Below, one piece after another: positions 1 through 9,793 of a stretch of 64,000 nt of DNA; the stretch's first letter is position 1; every line of letters starts with the position of its first letter. The notes under the pieces are model-generated. The model was not told the origin of the DNA and made no database searches. It saw only the letters and a program-made list of their open reading frames with translations. Source of the stretch: Elymus sibiricus (lineage: Eukaryota; Streptophyta; Magnoliopsida; Poales; Poaceae); the NCBI GenBank assembly GCA_039707655.1, contig CM077666.1, forward strand, positions 307,608,166 to 307,672,165, read 5' to 3'. A program made the translations under genes and the position numbers.

Positions 1-437
1 GTTGGTCCTAGGCTAGACCGTTCTAGAGACGCGGGCCTAGAACACTAATAAAATCACAACACTGCACGTAAACAAGGGGAAGCACACTCTGCATTTTTTT
101 TGCCGCTCTTTTTTTTGCGCTCCCGTTTTTTCTTTTTTTTTGAAAAATCACTATAATGGCGAGTGTCTCAAAACGCTTCCCAAGGTCTAAAAACAGGATA
201 GGCACAAAATTATTTTTGATGTTTTTGGAACTTTTCTAGACACTAGAATGGAACTTTGTCCTGAAACGTGAAGGAACTTTTCTGGACACTAGGGGTGGAA
301 CTTTCTCTGGACTTTTTTTTTTGGAAATCAACCTCTTCTACGAACGGAGCAAGATTGATGAAATCCAAAACCTACTCAGACAAAGCAAAACGAATCTGGC
401 TACAGATGGATATCAAAAGCAAACTGAATATGTGATG

Positions 438-692
438 GACTCAGATTGGTGGCGGATATGCGGTGGTATATATGGACTCGGATTGGTGGCGGATATGCGG
501 TGGTATATATGGACTTGGATTGGTGGCGGATCTGCGGTGGTATATATGGACTCGGCTTGGTGGCGGATCTGCGGTGGTATATATGGCAGCGACGATGAAG
601 ATGGTGCGGTGGTGGTATATGGCAGCGGCGATGAAGATGGTACGGTGGTGGTATATGGTAGCGGCGATGAAGATTGTTCGGTGGCGGCATGA
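438..692. repeat. Composite minisatellite (37-bp then 36-bp units)
   Basis: Four 37-bp units (starting 438, 475, 512, 549) are followed by three units of about 36 bp (586, 622, 658). The two unit types share a GCGGTGG...GTATAT core but differ in their first half. The 36-bp units preserve a + strand frame encoding a Gly-Ser-Asp-Glu-rich repeat, but the 37-bp units shift frame every unit, so protein coding across the whole array is unlikely. Confidence 0.85.
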
Positions 693-931
693 CAACCCAT
701 GAACAGAACTCGAAACTCTAAAGGACTAGATCCGAAGACCAGCAACTCAACACGACGATGCAACCGTAAATTCAACAAAGCAAAACGCCGAACAGAAAAT
801 TGCAAAAGGCTCAGATTGGTTCGGATATGATGAACTAACCCTAATTTTTTTGTGGCTTTTTCGTGGACTGTAGGTATGAAGAACAGATGCGATCTAGACT
901 ACGAAAAACTAGTAAAATCTCACTGAGCAAC

Positions 932-949
932 CTGGAAATTTGATACCAC
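932..949 (-). other. Possible primer binding site (tRNA-iMet-like)
   Basis: On the reverse strand this reads TGGTATCAAATTTCCA after one or two bases from a putative LTR end. The first eight bases match the usual plant initiator-Met PBS (TGGTATCAGAGC); the rest has decayed. It fixes the orientation of the putative element at 1-1860. Confidence 0.35.
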
Positions 950-950
950 T

Positions 951-1860
951 TGATAGAGGTGAAGGTGTCCCGATGTTTCGATGAGATGTAGCTATCGTTT
1001 TCAGTGGAAGTCGACTTTGACTATCCGACTACGAACCTGCGAAGGCGTCGCGCCTTAGCAATCGCCAAACCAACTCCGAGAGGTTATTGACCACGCCGGA
1101 GCATGATCGACCTGACCACGAGGGTCTATTTCCTACACGCAAACGAAGAACAAACAAGAAACTAAGATTGCAATCTGAATATTGCAAATTTAAGAGGAAA
1201 GCTTTACTAATCAAGTGGGGTTCTGTGATGTCTTGGTCTGGTCGTTGAACACAGACGAAGGACGCGAGTTGCGGCTATGGAGAACTTTAATCTAAACAAA
1301 ACCCAAGTCTAAAACGAAGCCCGGGCTGTATTTATAGGGATACAGAGGGGAATTTTGTCCACCCTTGGCAAGGTGGGACTAAATTCTGTCCTAAGTCGTT
1401 TTCCGTATTAATACGGACTCTGAAAATAGCCTACTAAGGGTATTTAGAAATTACAAGGGCCTGTCCCAAAAATAAGGTGGTGCGGCACCTATATTAAGCT
1501 ATGGACAAAATTTATGAAAGGTCATCTTGTATATTTCGTCCATGTCCTTGTATGTCATCATGGTGGCTCCAAAGTGCTGAAAACTCCACTAGAAACTACG
1601 TTCTTGTTCCCCTTGCACGCGCCATCATCTCCATGCTTGATCATGCTCCAATGTTTATCCTTCTTGTCCATGCCGGGTCCTTCATTTGTAAGCAAAACAA
1701 AAGTATCCAATTTAGGCAGCATCACATTCTCATGAACATTAGAATCGTTACCGAGAAACAAAAGTACCTGGTAATTTAATTGGCGTGCGCGAGCTCTAGT
1801 AATTGGTCCAATATGTGTAGCAGCAGGGGTTGTGGGTGTAACTGTAGTAGTGATGTCCTC
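951..1860 (-). mobile_element. Possible LTR, reverse strand; right end not found
   Basis: Begins TGATAGAGG next to the PBS-like sequence and holds a reverse-strand TATAAATA at 1329-1336. I could not find a second copy, a terminal CA partner or a TSD, so the right boundary is arbitrary. The segment 1500-1780 has only short open frames and no recognisable domain. Confidence 0.3.
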
Positions 1861-1904
1861 ATCACCTTGTCAGTTCACTAGACGAGAGTAAGTAAACAAC
1901 ACAT

Positions 1905-2185
1905 CATACAAGTGGCACTGATCATGGCAGTTGGGCATTACTATGATTAGTGCACCATTGCACGGATCATAGCAACTGCCATGATCACTGGCAGTTGCAT
2001 TTGGGCGGTGCCATGATCTGATCATTGCACTGCCCAATTGCAACTGCCATTGATCATGGCTATTGCAGTTGGGCAGTGCTATGATCAGATCATAGTACTG
2101 CCATCTTAGAACTGCCACCCACTGATCATGTTAGTTGCAATTGGGCAGTGCTATGATCAGTGAATCATAGAACTGCCCAAAATGC
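1905..2185. repeat. Cluster of inverted GATCA-centred repeats
   Basis: Blocks reading TGATCATGGCAGTTGGGCA and its reverse complement alternate several times, with interspersed ATGATCA, ACTGCC and GGGCAGT words. The cluster could fold into several alternative hairpins or cruciforms. Element E1 is inserted 23 bp beyond its right edge. Confidence 0.7.
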
Positions 2186-2207
2186 ACGTAGATTTATCTT
2201 AGGTGAT

Positions 2208-3723
2208 TGATACGTCCATTTTGCAACATGTTTTCCTACCAATATTTATAATGTTTTTGGTCTTTATTTCACTTTATGAAGCAATCCCAATGCCTTTCCT
2301 CTCTTATTTTACAAGTTTCACATGAAGAAAGAGATTGCCGACATCTGGAATTCTAGACCTAAAAAAGCTACAGCAGAGATAGATATTCTCCAGACCTCCA
2401 AATGACCTGAAAATTTATGGAGAATTATTTTGGAATTAACAAAAAATATTGGAAGAACAATCATCGGGAGGGGCCCCACCAGTGAGTCACGAGCTCAGGT
2501 GGCGTGTCACCCTGGGGCGCGCCAGGTGAGCTCGTGGCTCCACCAGCAGGCCTCCATGGCCCCCCTTTGCCTATAAGATGCTATTTGCCCTAGAAAAAAA
2601 CAAAATAAGACTTTTGGGACGAAGCGCCGCCATCTCGAGGTGGAACCTGGGCAGGAGCACTTTTGCGCTCCGGCGGAGCTATTCCGTCGGGGATACTTCC
2701 CTCCGGGAGGGGGAAGTCGAAGCCATCGACATCACCAGCATTCCTCTCATCATGGGTGGATCAATCTTCATCAACATCTTCATCAGCACCATCACATCTA
2801 AAACCCTAGTTCATCTCTTGTAATCAATCTTTGTCCCAAAACCTCAGATTGGTACCTGTGGGTAGCTAGTAGTGTTGATTACATCTTGTAGTTGATGCTA
2901 GTTGGTTTATTTGGTGGAAGATTAAATGTTCAGATCCATAATCATATTCAATACCTCTCTGATCTTGAACATGAACATGATTTGTGAGTAGTTACTTTTG
3001 CTCTTGAGGACAAGGGAGAAGTCTTGTTATAAGTAATCATGTGAAGTTGGTATTCGTTCAATATTTTGATGATATGTATGTTGTTCTTCTTCTAGTGGTG
3101 TCATGTGAACATCCACTACATGACACTTCACCATATTTGGTCCTAGAGGAAGGCATTGGGGAGTAATAAGTAGATGATGGGTTGCGAGAGTGACAGAAGC
3201 TTAAACCCTAGTTTATGCGTTATTCCGTAAGGGGCTGATTTGGATCCATATGTTTCATTTTATGGTTAGATTTATCTTAATTCTTCTTTCGTAGTTGCAG
3301 ATGCTTGCGGGAGGGGGTAATCATAAGAGGGTTGTTTGTTCAAGTAAGAACATCACCCTAGCACCGGTCCACCCACATATCAAATTATCAAAGTAGTGAA
3401 CGTGAATCAACTAAACATGATGAACGTGACTAGACGAGAATTCCCATGTTTTCTCGAGAATGCTTTGCTTACTATAAGAGAAGTTTCCGGCTTGTCCTTT
3501 GCTATAAAAAGGATTGGGCCACCTTGCCGCACTTTGTCACTATTGTCACTTGTTATTTTCTACGGATCAACTTGCTACAAAACTATCTGTTACCACTGTT
3601 CACAGCACTTGCAGAGAGTAGCTTGCTGAAAACCACTTGCCATTTCCTTCTGCCCCTCGTTGGGTTCGACACTCTTACTTATCGGAAGGACTACGATTGG
3701 TCCCCTATACTTGTGGGTCATCA
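2208..3723 (+). repeat. E1 5' LTR
   Basis: 1516 bp, starting TGATACGTCC and ending GGGTCATCA, matching 30146-31663. A strong hairpin (2488-2537) lies just upstream of a TATA box (2571-2578). Short open frames here (for example 2578-2823) are not genes. Confidence 0.95.
2488..2578 (+). promoter_or_regulatory. E1 LTR hairpin plus TATA box
   Basis: The arms CACGAGCTCA and TGAGCTCGTG, extended by GC-rich bases with a few mismatches, enclose a GC loop at 2488-2537. CTATAAGA follows at 2571. The 3' LTR has the equivalent pair at 30425-30474 and 30508. Confidence 0.7.
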
Positions 3724-3734
3724 AGACTCTTTTC

Positions 3735-3752
3735 TGGCGCTATTGCCGGGGA
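3735..3752 (+). other. E1 primer binding site, tRNA-Asp-like
   Basis: TGGCGCTATTGCCGGGGA begins 12 bases after the LTR. It matches the sequence expected to pair with the 3' end of plant tRNA-Asp (TGGCGCCGTTGCCGGGG) with two mismatches. A tRNA-Asp primer is characteristic of Athila-type elements. Confidence 0.75.
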
Positions 3753-3829
3753 GTGAAGCGCCTTTGGTAAGTGGAATTTGATAATGAAACATTTTTATTA
3801 CATGCTGAAATTTACTGTTACTTGTCACT

Positions 3830-4494
3830 ATGGAAAATAATCCTTTGAGGGTCTTGTTCGGGGTATCTTCACCTTGACGGGAAGTGGTACGAGCCGTTCC
3901 ACAACCTACTGAAGCTACTGAAAATATTTACTATGAAATTCCTTTGGGTATTATGGAAGAGCTTCATGCCAATCCCTACCTTGGAGATGGAACAATACAT
4001 CCTGATATGCACTTAATCTATATAGATGAAATTTGTGGATTGTTTAAGCTTGCAGGTTTATCAGAGGATGGAGTTAAGAAGAAGGTATTTCCCTTATCTT
4101 TGAGGGAAAAGGCATTATCTTGGTATAGGCTACTAGATGATGTTGGATCATGGGGTTGGAACCGATTGAAGCTGGAATTTCACCAGAAATTTTATCCTAT
4201 GCATCTGGTTCATCGTGATCGGAATTATATATATAATTTTTGGCCTCATGAAGGAGAAAGTATCGCTCAAGCTTGGGGAGGCTTAAATATATGATGCACA
4301 CATGCCCCAATCATGATCCCTCAAGAGAAATGATTATACCAAACTTTTATGCTCGGCTTTCTCATAATGATCGATCAATGCTTGATACTTCTTCTACTGG
4401 TTCCTTTATGAAGAAAACTATTGAATTCAAATGGGATCTTCTGGAAAGGATTAAATGTAACTCCGAAGATTGGAAAATTGACAAAGGTAATGAG
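3830..4494 (+). pseudogene. gag: E1 gag, N-terminal part
   Basis: Retrotransposon capsid protein fragment. The frame starts at the ATG at 3830 by comparison with E2 gag, meets a TGA at 3875, and continues in the same frame through 4294. One missing G near 4283 then shifts it to the frame ending at 4494, where E2 is inserted. Conserved gag words include the IYYEI block near the N-terminus and the WPHEGESIAQAW block; no CCHC zinc knuckle is visible. The gene resumes at 23672 in register once E2 and one TSD copy are ignored. Not functional. Confidence 0.9.
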
Positions 4495-6004
4495 TGATGA
4501 CCCACAAGTATAGCGGATCAATTGTAGTCCTTTCGATAAGTAAGAGTGTCGAACCCAATGAGGAGCAGAAGGAAATGACAAGCGGTTTTCAGCAAGGTAT
4601 TCTCTGCAAGTACTGAAAGTACCGGTAACAGATAGTTTCGGTAGCAAGATAATTCGTAACAAGTAACAAGTATAATAAAGTGTAGCAAGGTGGCCCAATC
4701 CTTTTTGTAGCAAAGGACAAGCCGGAACGAACTCGTATAATAAGCAAAGCGTTCTCGAGGACCCATGGGAATTTCATCTAGTCACTTTCATCATGTTTGT
4801 TTGATTCACGTTCGCTACTTTGATAATTTGATATGTGGGTGGACCAGTGCTTGGGTGCTGTTCTTACTTGAACAAGCCTCCCACTTATGATTACCCCCTC
4901 TCGCAAGCATCCGCAACTACGAAAGAAGAATTAAGATAACTCTAACCATAGCATGAAACATATGGATCCAAATCAGTCCCTTACGGAATAGCGCATAAAC
5001 TAGGATTTAAGCTTCTGTCACTCTAGGAACCCATCATCTAATTACTACTCCACAATGCCTTCCCTTAGGCCCAAAGATGGTGAAGTATCATGTAGTCAAC
5101 GTTCACATGACACCACTAAAGGAAGCACAAATTACATAGCATCAAAATATCGAACGAATACCAAATTCACATGATTACTTATGACAAGACTTCTCCCATG
5201 TCCTCAAGAACAAAGGTAACTACTCACAAATCATATTCATGTTCAAGATCAGAGGGGTATTGAATAGCATTAAGGATCTGAACATATAATCTTCCACCAA
5301 ATAAACCAACTAGAATCAACTACAAGATGTAATCAACACTACTAGCAACCCACATGTACCAATCTGAGGTTTTGAGACAAAGATTGAATACAAGAGATGA
5401 ACTAGGGTTTGAGATGAGATGGTGCTGGTGAAGATGTTGATGAAGATTGGTCCTCCCACGATGAGAGGATCGTTGGTGATGTTGATGGCTTCGATTTCCT
5501 CCTCCCGCAGGGAAGTATCCCCGGCGAAATCGCTCTGCCGGAGAGCAAAATAGCTCCTGCCCAGGTTCCGCCTTGAGACGGCGGCGCTTCGTCCGGAAAG
5601 TCTTCCTTTGTTTTTTTCTAGGGCAAATGGCTTCATATAGTGGAAGGAGGGGGCCAGAGGCCTGCCAGGGGCCCCACAAGCCAGGGGGCGCGCCCAGGGG
5701 GTAGGCCACGCGCCCCAGGCTTGTGGCTTCCTGGTGGGCCCCCTTCTATTGATTTTTTGCCAGTATTTTTTATATATTCCAAAAAAATTCTCCGTAAATT
5801 TTCAGGTCATTTGGAGTTGTGCAGAATAGCTATCTCTGTTTCACCCCTTTCAGGTCTAGAATTCCAGCTGCCGGCATTCTCCCTCTTCATGTAAATCTTG
5901 CAAAATAAGAGAGAAAAGGCATAAGAATTGTACCATAAAGTGAAATAATGATCAAAATCATAATTATTATTAGTAGGAAATCATGATGCAAATTGGACGT
6001 ATCA
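4495..6004 (-). repeat. E2 3' LTR (left)
   Basis: 1510 bp; in element orientation it begins TGATACGTCC (at 6004) and ends at 4495. It contains the U3 hairpin at 5674-5726 and a TATA-like CACTATATGAAG on the reverse strand near 5630-5641. ORF-like stretches over 5316-5894 are non-coding LTR. Confidence 0.95.
5630..5726 (-). promoter_or_regulatory. E2 LTR hairpin plus TATA-like box
   Basis: The arms CCACAAGCC and GGCTTGTGG frame a GC-rich stem (GGGGGCGCGCCC against GCGCGTGGCC) immediately upstream, in element orientation, of TATATGA. The arm sequence differs from E1's while the position and shape are the same. The right LTR copy is at 23335-23387. Confidence 0.65.
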
Positions 6005-6018
6005 ACTCCCCCAAGCTT
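6005..6018 (-). other. E2 polypurine tract
   Basis: Reverse strand TAAGCTTGGGGGAGT directly abuts the 3' LTR start. This is the plus-strand DNA primer site used in reverse transcription. Confidence 0.85.
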
Positions 6019-7483
6019 AGACCTCGCTTGTCCTCAAGCGAAAGTCGAAATCGATAATCATGACCATAAACCAAATACGGACATGGAGCATCATGATATT
6101 TATTATAACAGCAATATATCATAATAAAACTTCTCATGAAAAAGTGATAATTCATCCACAAGTTAAAGTATGAACCATAAACCAAATTGAAAACTAACAA
6201 ACTATGATTTCAGTCACCGAAGCAATTGCAATTCATCATATTATCAGAAAGAGTCTATGTAAGAGCTTTGTTTAGCAAGTTCACATACTCAACTATCATT
6301 TAGTCTTCTATGATTGCTGACACTCACGGCATACTTATGGAGCAAAAGTTTCAGTCGAACACATAGAAAGATAGGGGCTTATAATTTCGCCTCCCAACGA
6401 ATTTACCTCAAGGGTAATGTCAACAATAATAACTCATGATCACCTACATCCAACTGGATATATATGCATGGATCAATCCCCACCACATGAGGCTTGCCAA
6501 TAGAGAAAATAAAAATGGAATAGAGGAGAATACTATTGACTCTTGCATGAAAATAAATATATAAAGTAAAAGATAGGCCCTTCGCAGAGGGAAGCAGAGG
6601 TTGTCATGCGCTTTTTGTTTTTGGATGTGCAAGCTCTTAATGTAAAGGAATGTCACTTTATATTGCCCCTTGTGATAGCGACCTTTATTATGCAGTCTGT
6701 CACTTTTATTGCTCCACCATCACAAGATCGTACAAAGCTTATATTCCCTTACAATAAAAGTTCATACATGTTTAGGAGAAATTTTTATTGCTTTGCACCG
6801 ATGACAACTTACTTGAAGGATCTTATTCAATCCATAGGTAAATATAGTGGAATCTCATGGCATGAAACTGGGTTTAAGGATTTTTTTGACGCACAATTAG
6901 TATCTCTACTTAGTACAGAATTTTGGCTAGCAAAAGATAGGGGGCAAGCACCACATGTTAGAGGATCCAAAACAATATAGCTTCTATGTGAATATAAGCA
7001 AACATAACCCATTACGTTGTCTTCCTTGTCCAATGTCGACTAATTGACATAGAATATTCAATGGGGGCTCACAATCATAAAAGATGTCCAAGATAGTGTA
7101 TTTATATGTGAGACCTCTCTTCCTTTATTACTTTTTCATGAATTGCAACAATGACCAATGCTATGTTTGTCAACTTCCAACAAGTTTTATCAGTTATACT
7201 TCTTTTATGTGAAGTCATCACTCCCCATGGGATTAGCATATGATCTTACTTTTTTATTCTTTGTTTATTTCTAAGATTGGATCATCAAAAGCAAAACACT
7301 CAACTCAAACTACTCTTTATTATATAACTTTCACACACGATTACATAGATAGATAGATCACAAAGCAATCACTCGAAACTAAATCATACTAAAACTTTAT
7401 TCATCTAAATCACGAAATAACTAAGGATCGAACTAAGATAGATAATGATGATGGAAAAGTGATGGTGATATGATACCGGGGCA
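6019..7483 (-). other. E2 3' non-coding region
   Basis: AT-rich sequence between the extra ORF and the 3' LTR, with no credible gene. It is alignable to E1 28611-30130, so the long untranslated stretch is an old shared feature of the two elements. A short GATA run at 7345-7356 corresponds to a longer microsatellite in E1. Confidence 0.8.
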
Positions 7484-7495
7484 CCTCCCCCAAGC
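7484..7495 (-). other. E2 internal polypurine-tract copy
   Basis: Reverse strand AAGCTTGGGGGAGG, 13 of 14 bases like the true tract at 6005-6018, lies just downstream of the extra ORF. E1 has the same copy at 28599-28610. Confidence 0.6.
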
Positions 7496-7532
7496 TTGGC
7501 ACAAGCCAAGGGTGGTGCCCATACCCATGTAC

Positions 7533-8045
7533 TCAAATCTCCTTCTTGGGTGATGGTGGTGATGAAGTGATGGGCTTGTCCTCCATCTTCCAAGGCATAG
7601 GCTCTCCATCATAAAAGGACGAACGTGTTTCCGGAGTCCTAAAATTTGCAGCTAAACTCATACCTTTGAACTTGGCCTCATACTCTAAATTTTGGTTTTG
7701 TAGATCATATATTTGGGCCTGAAGATAATTAATCCGATCATTGAGCTTGAAGATGACGTCCCCAATATTCTTGCCGTCCACCTTGTGCTCACGGATGAAT
7801 TCCGTGATCATGGAGCGGTTAGCACAAATTCCGCACTCCACCATGCCCTGGCACTTGAAGATCTCATGTTCCACCGCTTCCAGCCTGGCCTTCTCGCTCC
7901 CGGTCTTCTTTGGTCCTTGAACGTCCCGGATGTGGAGCACCCCCTTACGCATCTCAATGGCTTGAGGGTGCTTCATCACCTCCGGTAGGTACGGGTTGAT
8001 GACCTTCCCATAGAACTTGTCCTTGGACGAGCTTGGAGATGCCAT
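7533..8045 (-). CDS. E2 extra ORF (ORF3), predicted coiled-coil protein
   Basis: An intact 170-codon frame in the element's sense direction, between the integrase end (8385) and the 3' LTR. ATG at 8045 is the first start after a conserved splice-acceptor-like site (8058). The N-terminus is Lys/Ser-rich (MASPSSSKDK); residues about 85-130 hold heptad-like leucine/isoleucine spacing (FKLNDRINYLQAQIYDLQNQ) suggesting a coiled coil; the tail is proline/serine-rich, ending SPPSPKKEI. I see no transmembrane helix or signal peptide, so it does not look like the env-like ORF reported for some Athila elements. E1 has an ORF in the same place with a similar coiled-coil tail but a different N-terminus. 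Function unknown. The intact frame beside a broken pol is notable. Confidence 0.7.
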   Translation of the reverse strand: MASPSSSKDKFYGKVINPYLPEVMKHPQAIEMRKGVLHIRDVQGPKKTGSEKARLEAVEHEIFKCQGMVECGICANRSMITEFIREHKVDGKNIGDVIFKLNDRINYLQAQIYDLQNQNLEYEAKFKGMSLAANFRTPETRSSFYDGEPMPWKMEDKPITSSPPSPKKEI

Positions 8046-8057
8046 GTCGATCTAGAT

Positions 8058-8085
8058 CTGTCAGAAAAATAGCCCAAAACAAGAA
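8058..8085 (-). promoter_or_regulatory. Splice-acceptor-like site before E2 ORF3
   Basis: On the reverse strand, a T-rich tract (CTTGTTTTGGGCTATTTTTC) ends in TGACAG, 13 bases before the ORF3 ATG. The same text precedes the E1 ORF3 (28070-28094) although the ORF N-termini differ. A spliced subgenomic mRNA is an inference. Confidence 0.5.
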
Positions 8086-8201
8086 CAGAGGAGAAACTTG
8101 TGATGCAGTGGTCAAAACACCCGTGAGTATATATAATGAATTTTTCCTGTACAAAACGAGTAATATGGAAGAAAAACGGAGTCGGGAAAGTCCACGAGGG
8201 T

Positions 8202-8257
8202 GCCACAAGCCTGGTAGGTGCGCCCTGGGGGGTAGGGCGCGCCCCCCAGGCTTGTCG
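8202..8257 (-). repeat. E2 internal LTR-like hairpin upstream of ORF3
   Basis: GCCACAAGCCTGG pairs with CCAGGCTTGTCGC around a GGGCGCGCCCC-type stem. It closely resembles this element's own LTR hairpin. The reverse-strand upstream context, TTTTGGAATATATAAAAAA, also matches the LTR. Confidence 0.7.
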
Positions 8258-8384
8258 CCTCCTCATGCACTTTTCGGACTGTTTATTATTTTCCAATTTT
8301 TTTATATATTCCAAAATGGACAGTAAGTACTTTTATGGAAGTTTTGGAGTCGGTTTTCTTACCGTACCACATAGCTACTCCTTT

Positions 8385-9793
8385 TCAGGATTCTGAAGCA
8401 TTCCGGAAGGTTTCCTCTATGTGCTCTTCCGGTGTGATTGTTTGAATAATATTAGTTTCAACATTAATGGGCGTACCTGAGATATAATGTTTAATTCTTT
8501 GCCCATTAACCACTCTCGGATTATTGCCTTCAGAGTTGTTTATTTTGATGGCTCCAGAGTGATAAACTTCTTCGATGATATACGGTCCTTCCCATTTAGA
8601 GAGAAGTTTTCCTGCAAAAAATCTTAAACGAGAATTGTATAATAGAACATGGTCACCTACATTAAATTCCCGATTCTGAATTCTCTTATCATGCCATCTT
8701 TTAACTTTTTCTTTAAACAACTTGGCATTTTCATAAGCTTGGGTTCTCCATTCATCTAAAGAACAAATATCAAATAACCTCTTTTCACCGGCAAGTTTAA
8801 AATCATAGTTAAGTTTTTAATTGCCCAATATGCTTTATGTTCTAACTCAAGAGGTAAATGACATGCTTTCCCATAAACCATTTTATAAGGAGACATACCC
8901 ATAGGATTTTTATAAGCAGTTCTGTAAGCCCATAATGCACCATCAAGTTTCTTAGACCAATTCTTTCTGGATCTATTAACGGTCTTTTACAAAATCAATT
9001 TTATTTCTCTATTAGTTAATTCAACTTGACCACTAGACTGAGGATGATAAGGAGATGCAATTCTATGATTAACATCATATTTAGCAAGCAATTTACGGAA
9101 AGCACCATGAATAAAATGTGAACCACCATCAGTCATTAAATATCTAGGGACTCCAAACCTTGGAAATATAACTTCTTTAAGCATTTTAATGGAAGTGTTA
9201 TGATCAGCACTACTAGTTGGAATAGCTTCTACCCACTTAGTAACGTAATCAACAGCAACTAAAATATGAGTATACCCATTGGATTTAGGAAAAGGTCCCA
9301 TGTAATCAAAGCCCCAAACATCAAATGGTTCAATAACAAGTGAATAATTCATAGGCATTTCCTGACGTCTACCAACATTACCAATTCTTTGACATTCATC
9401 ACAAGAAAGGACAAACTTACGTGCATCTTTGAAAAGAGTAGGCCAATAAAAACCAGATTGTAATACCTTGTGTGCAGTTCTGTCTCCCGCATGGTGTCCT
9501 CCATATGCCTCGGAGTGACACTTACGTAGGATTTGTTCATGTTCATGCTCAGGTGCACAACGTCTAATAATACCATCTACTCCTTTATATAAGTGTGCGT
9601 CATCCCAAAAGCAATGTCTTAAATCAAAGAAAACTTTTTTCTTTTGTAAGTATGTGAAACTAGGTGGTATATATTTAGCAACAATGTAATAAGCATAGTC
9701 TGCATACCAAGGAGTATTACGAGAAGCATTTATCACAGCTAATTGTTCATCAGGAAAATCATCATTAATAGGAAGTGGGTCATCAAGAACATT
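8385..9793 (-). pseudogene. E2 integrase
   Basis: Gypsy integrase, which would insert the cDNA copy. The frame 9793-8987 holds the N-terminal HHCC zinc-binding region (GGHHAGD, then CDECQ) and the catalytic D, D and E ([22 protein letters not shown]). A C-to-T change makes a TAA at 8987, the frame continues beyond it, and a lost base near 8816 shifts it. The C-terminal part (8720-8385, including KRWHDKRI and a GPYIIEEV block) then runs to the natural stop. All catalytic residues are present but the protein cannot be made whole. Confidence 0.9.

Larger units (their letters stand above)
1..950 (-). other. Possible internal DNA of a reverse-strand LTR element
   Basis: No supportable gene. The stretch lies on the inner side of a primer-binding-site-like sequence at 932-949, so it may be the internal region of a degenerate reverse-strand retroelement running off the left edge. 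It holds a minisatellite at 438-692 and T-rich runs near 96-140. Short open frames over the minisatellite exist on both strands and are explained by the repeat itself. Confidence 0.3.

Noticed and set aside
400..805. Overlapping reverse-strand frames rich in His/Pro/Tyr over 400-805
   Set aside because: They are read-outs of the minisatellite in other frames and have no non-repeat sequence of substance.
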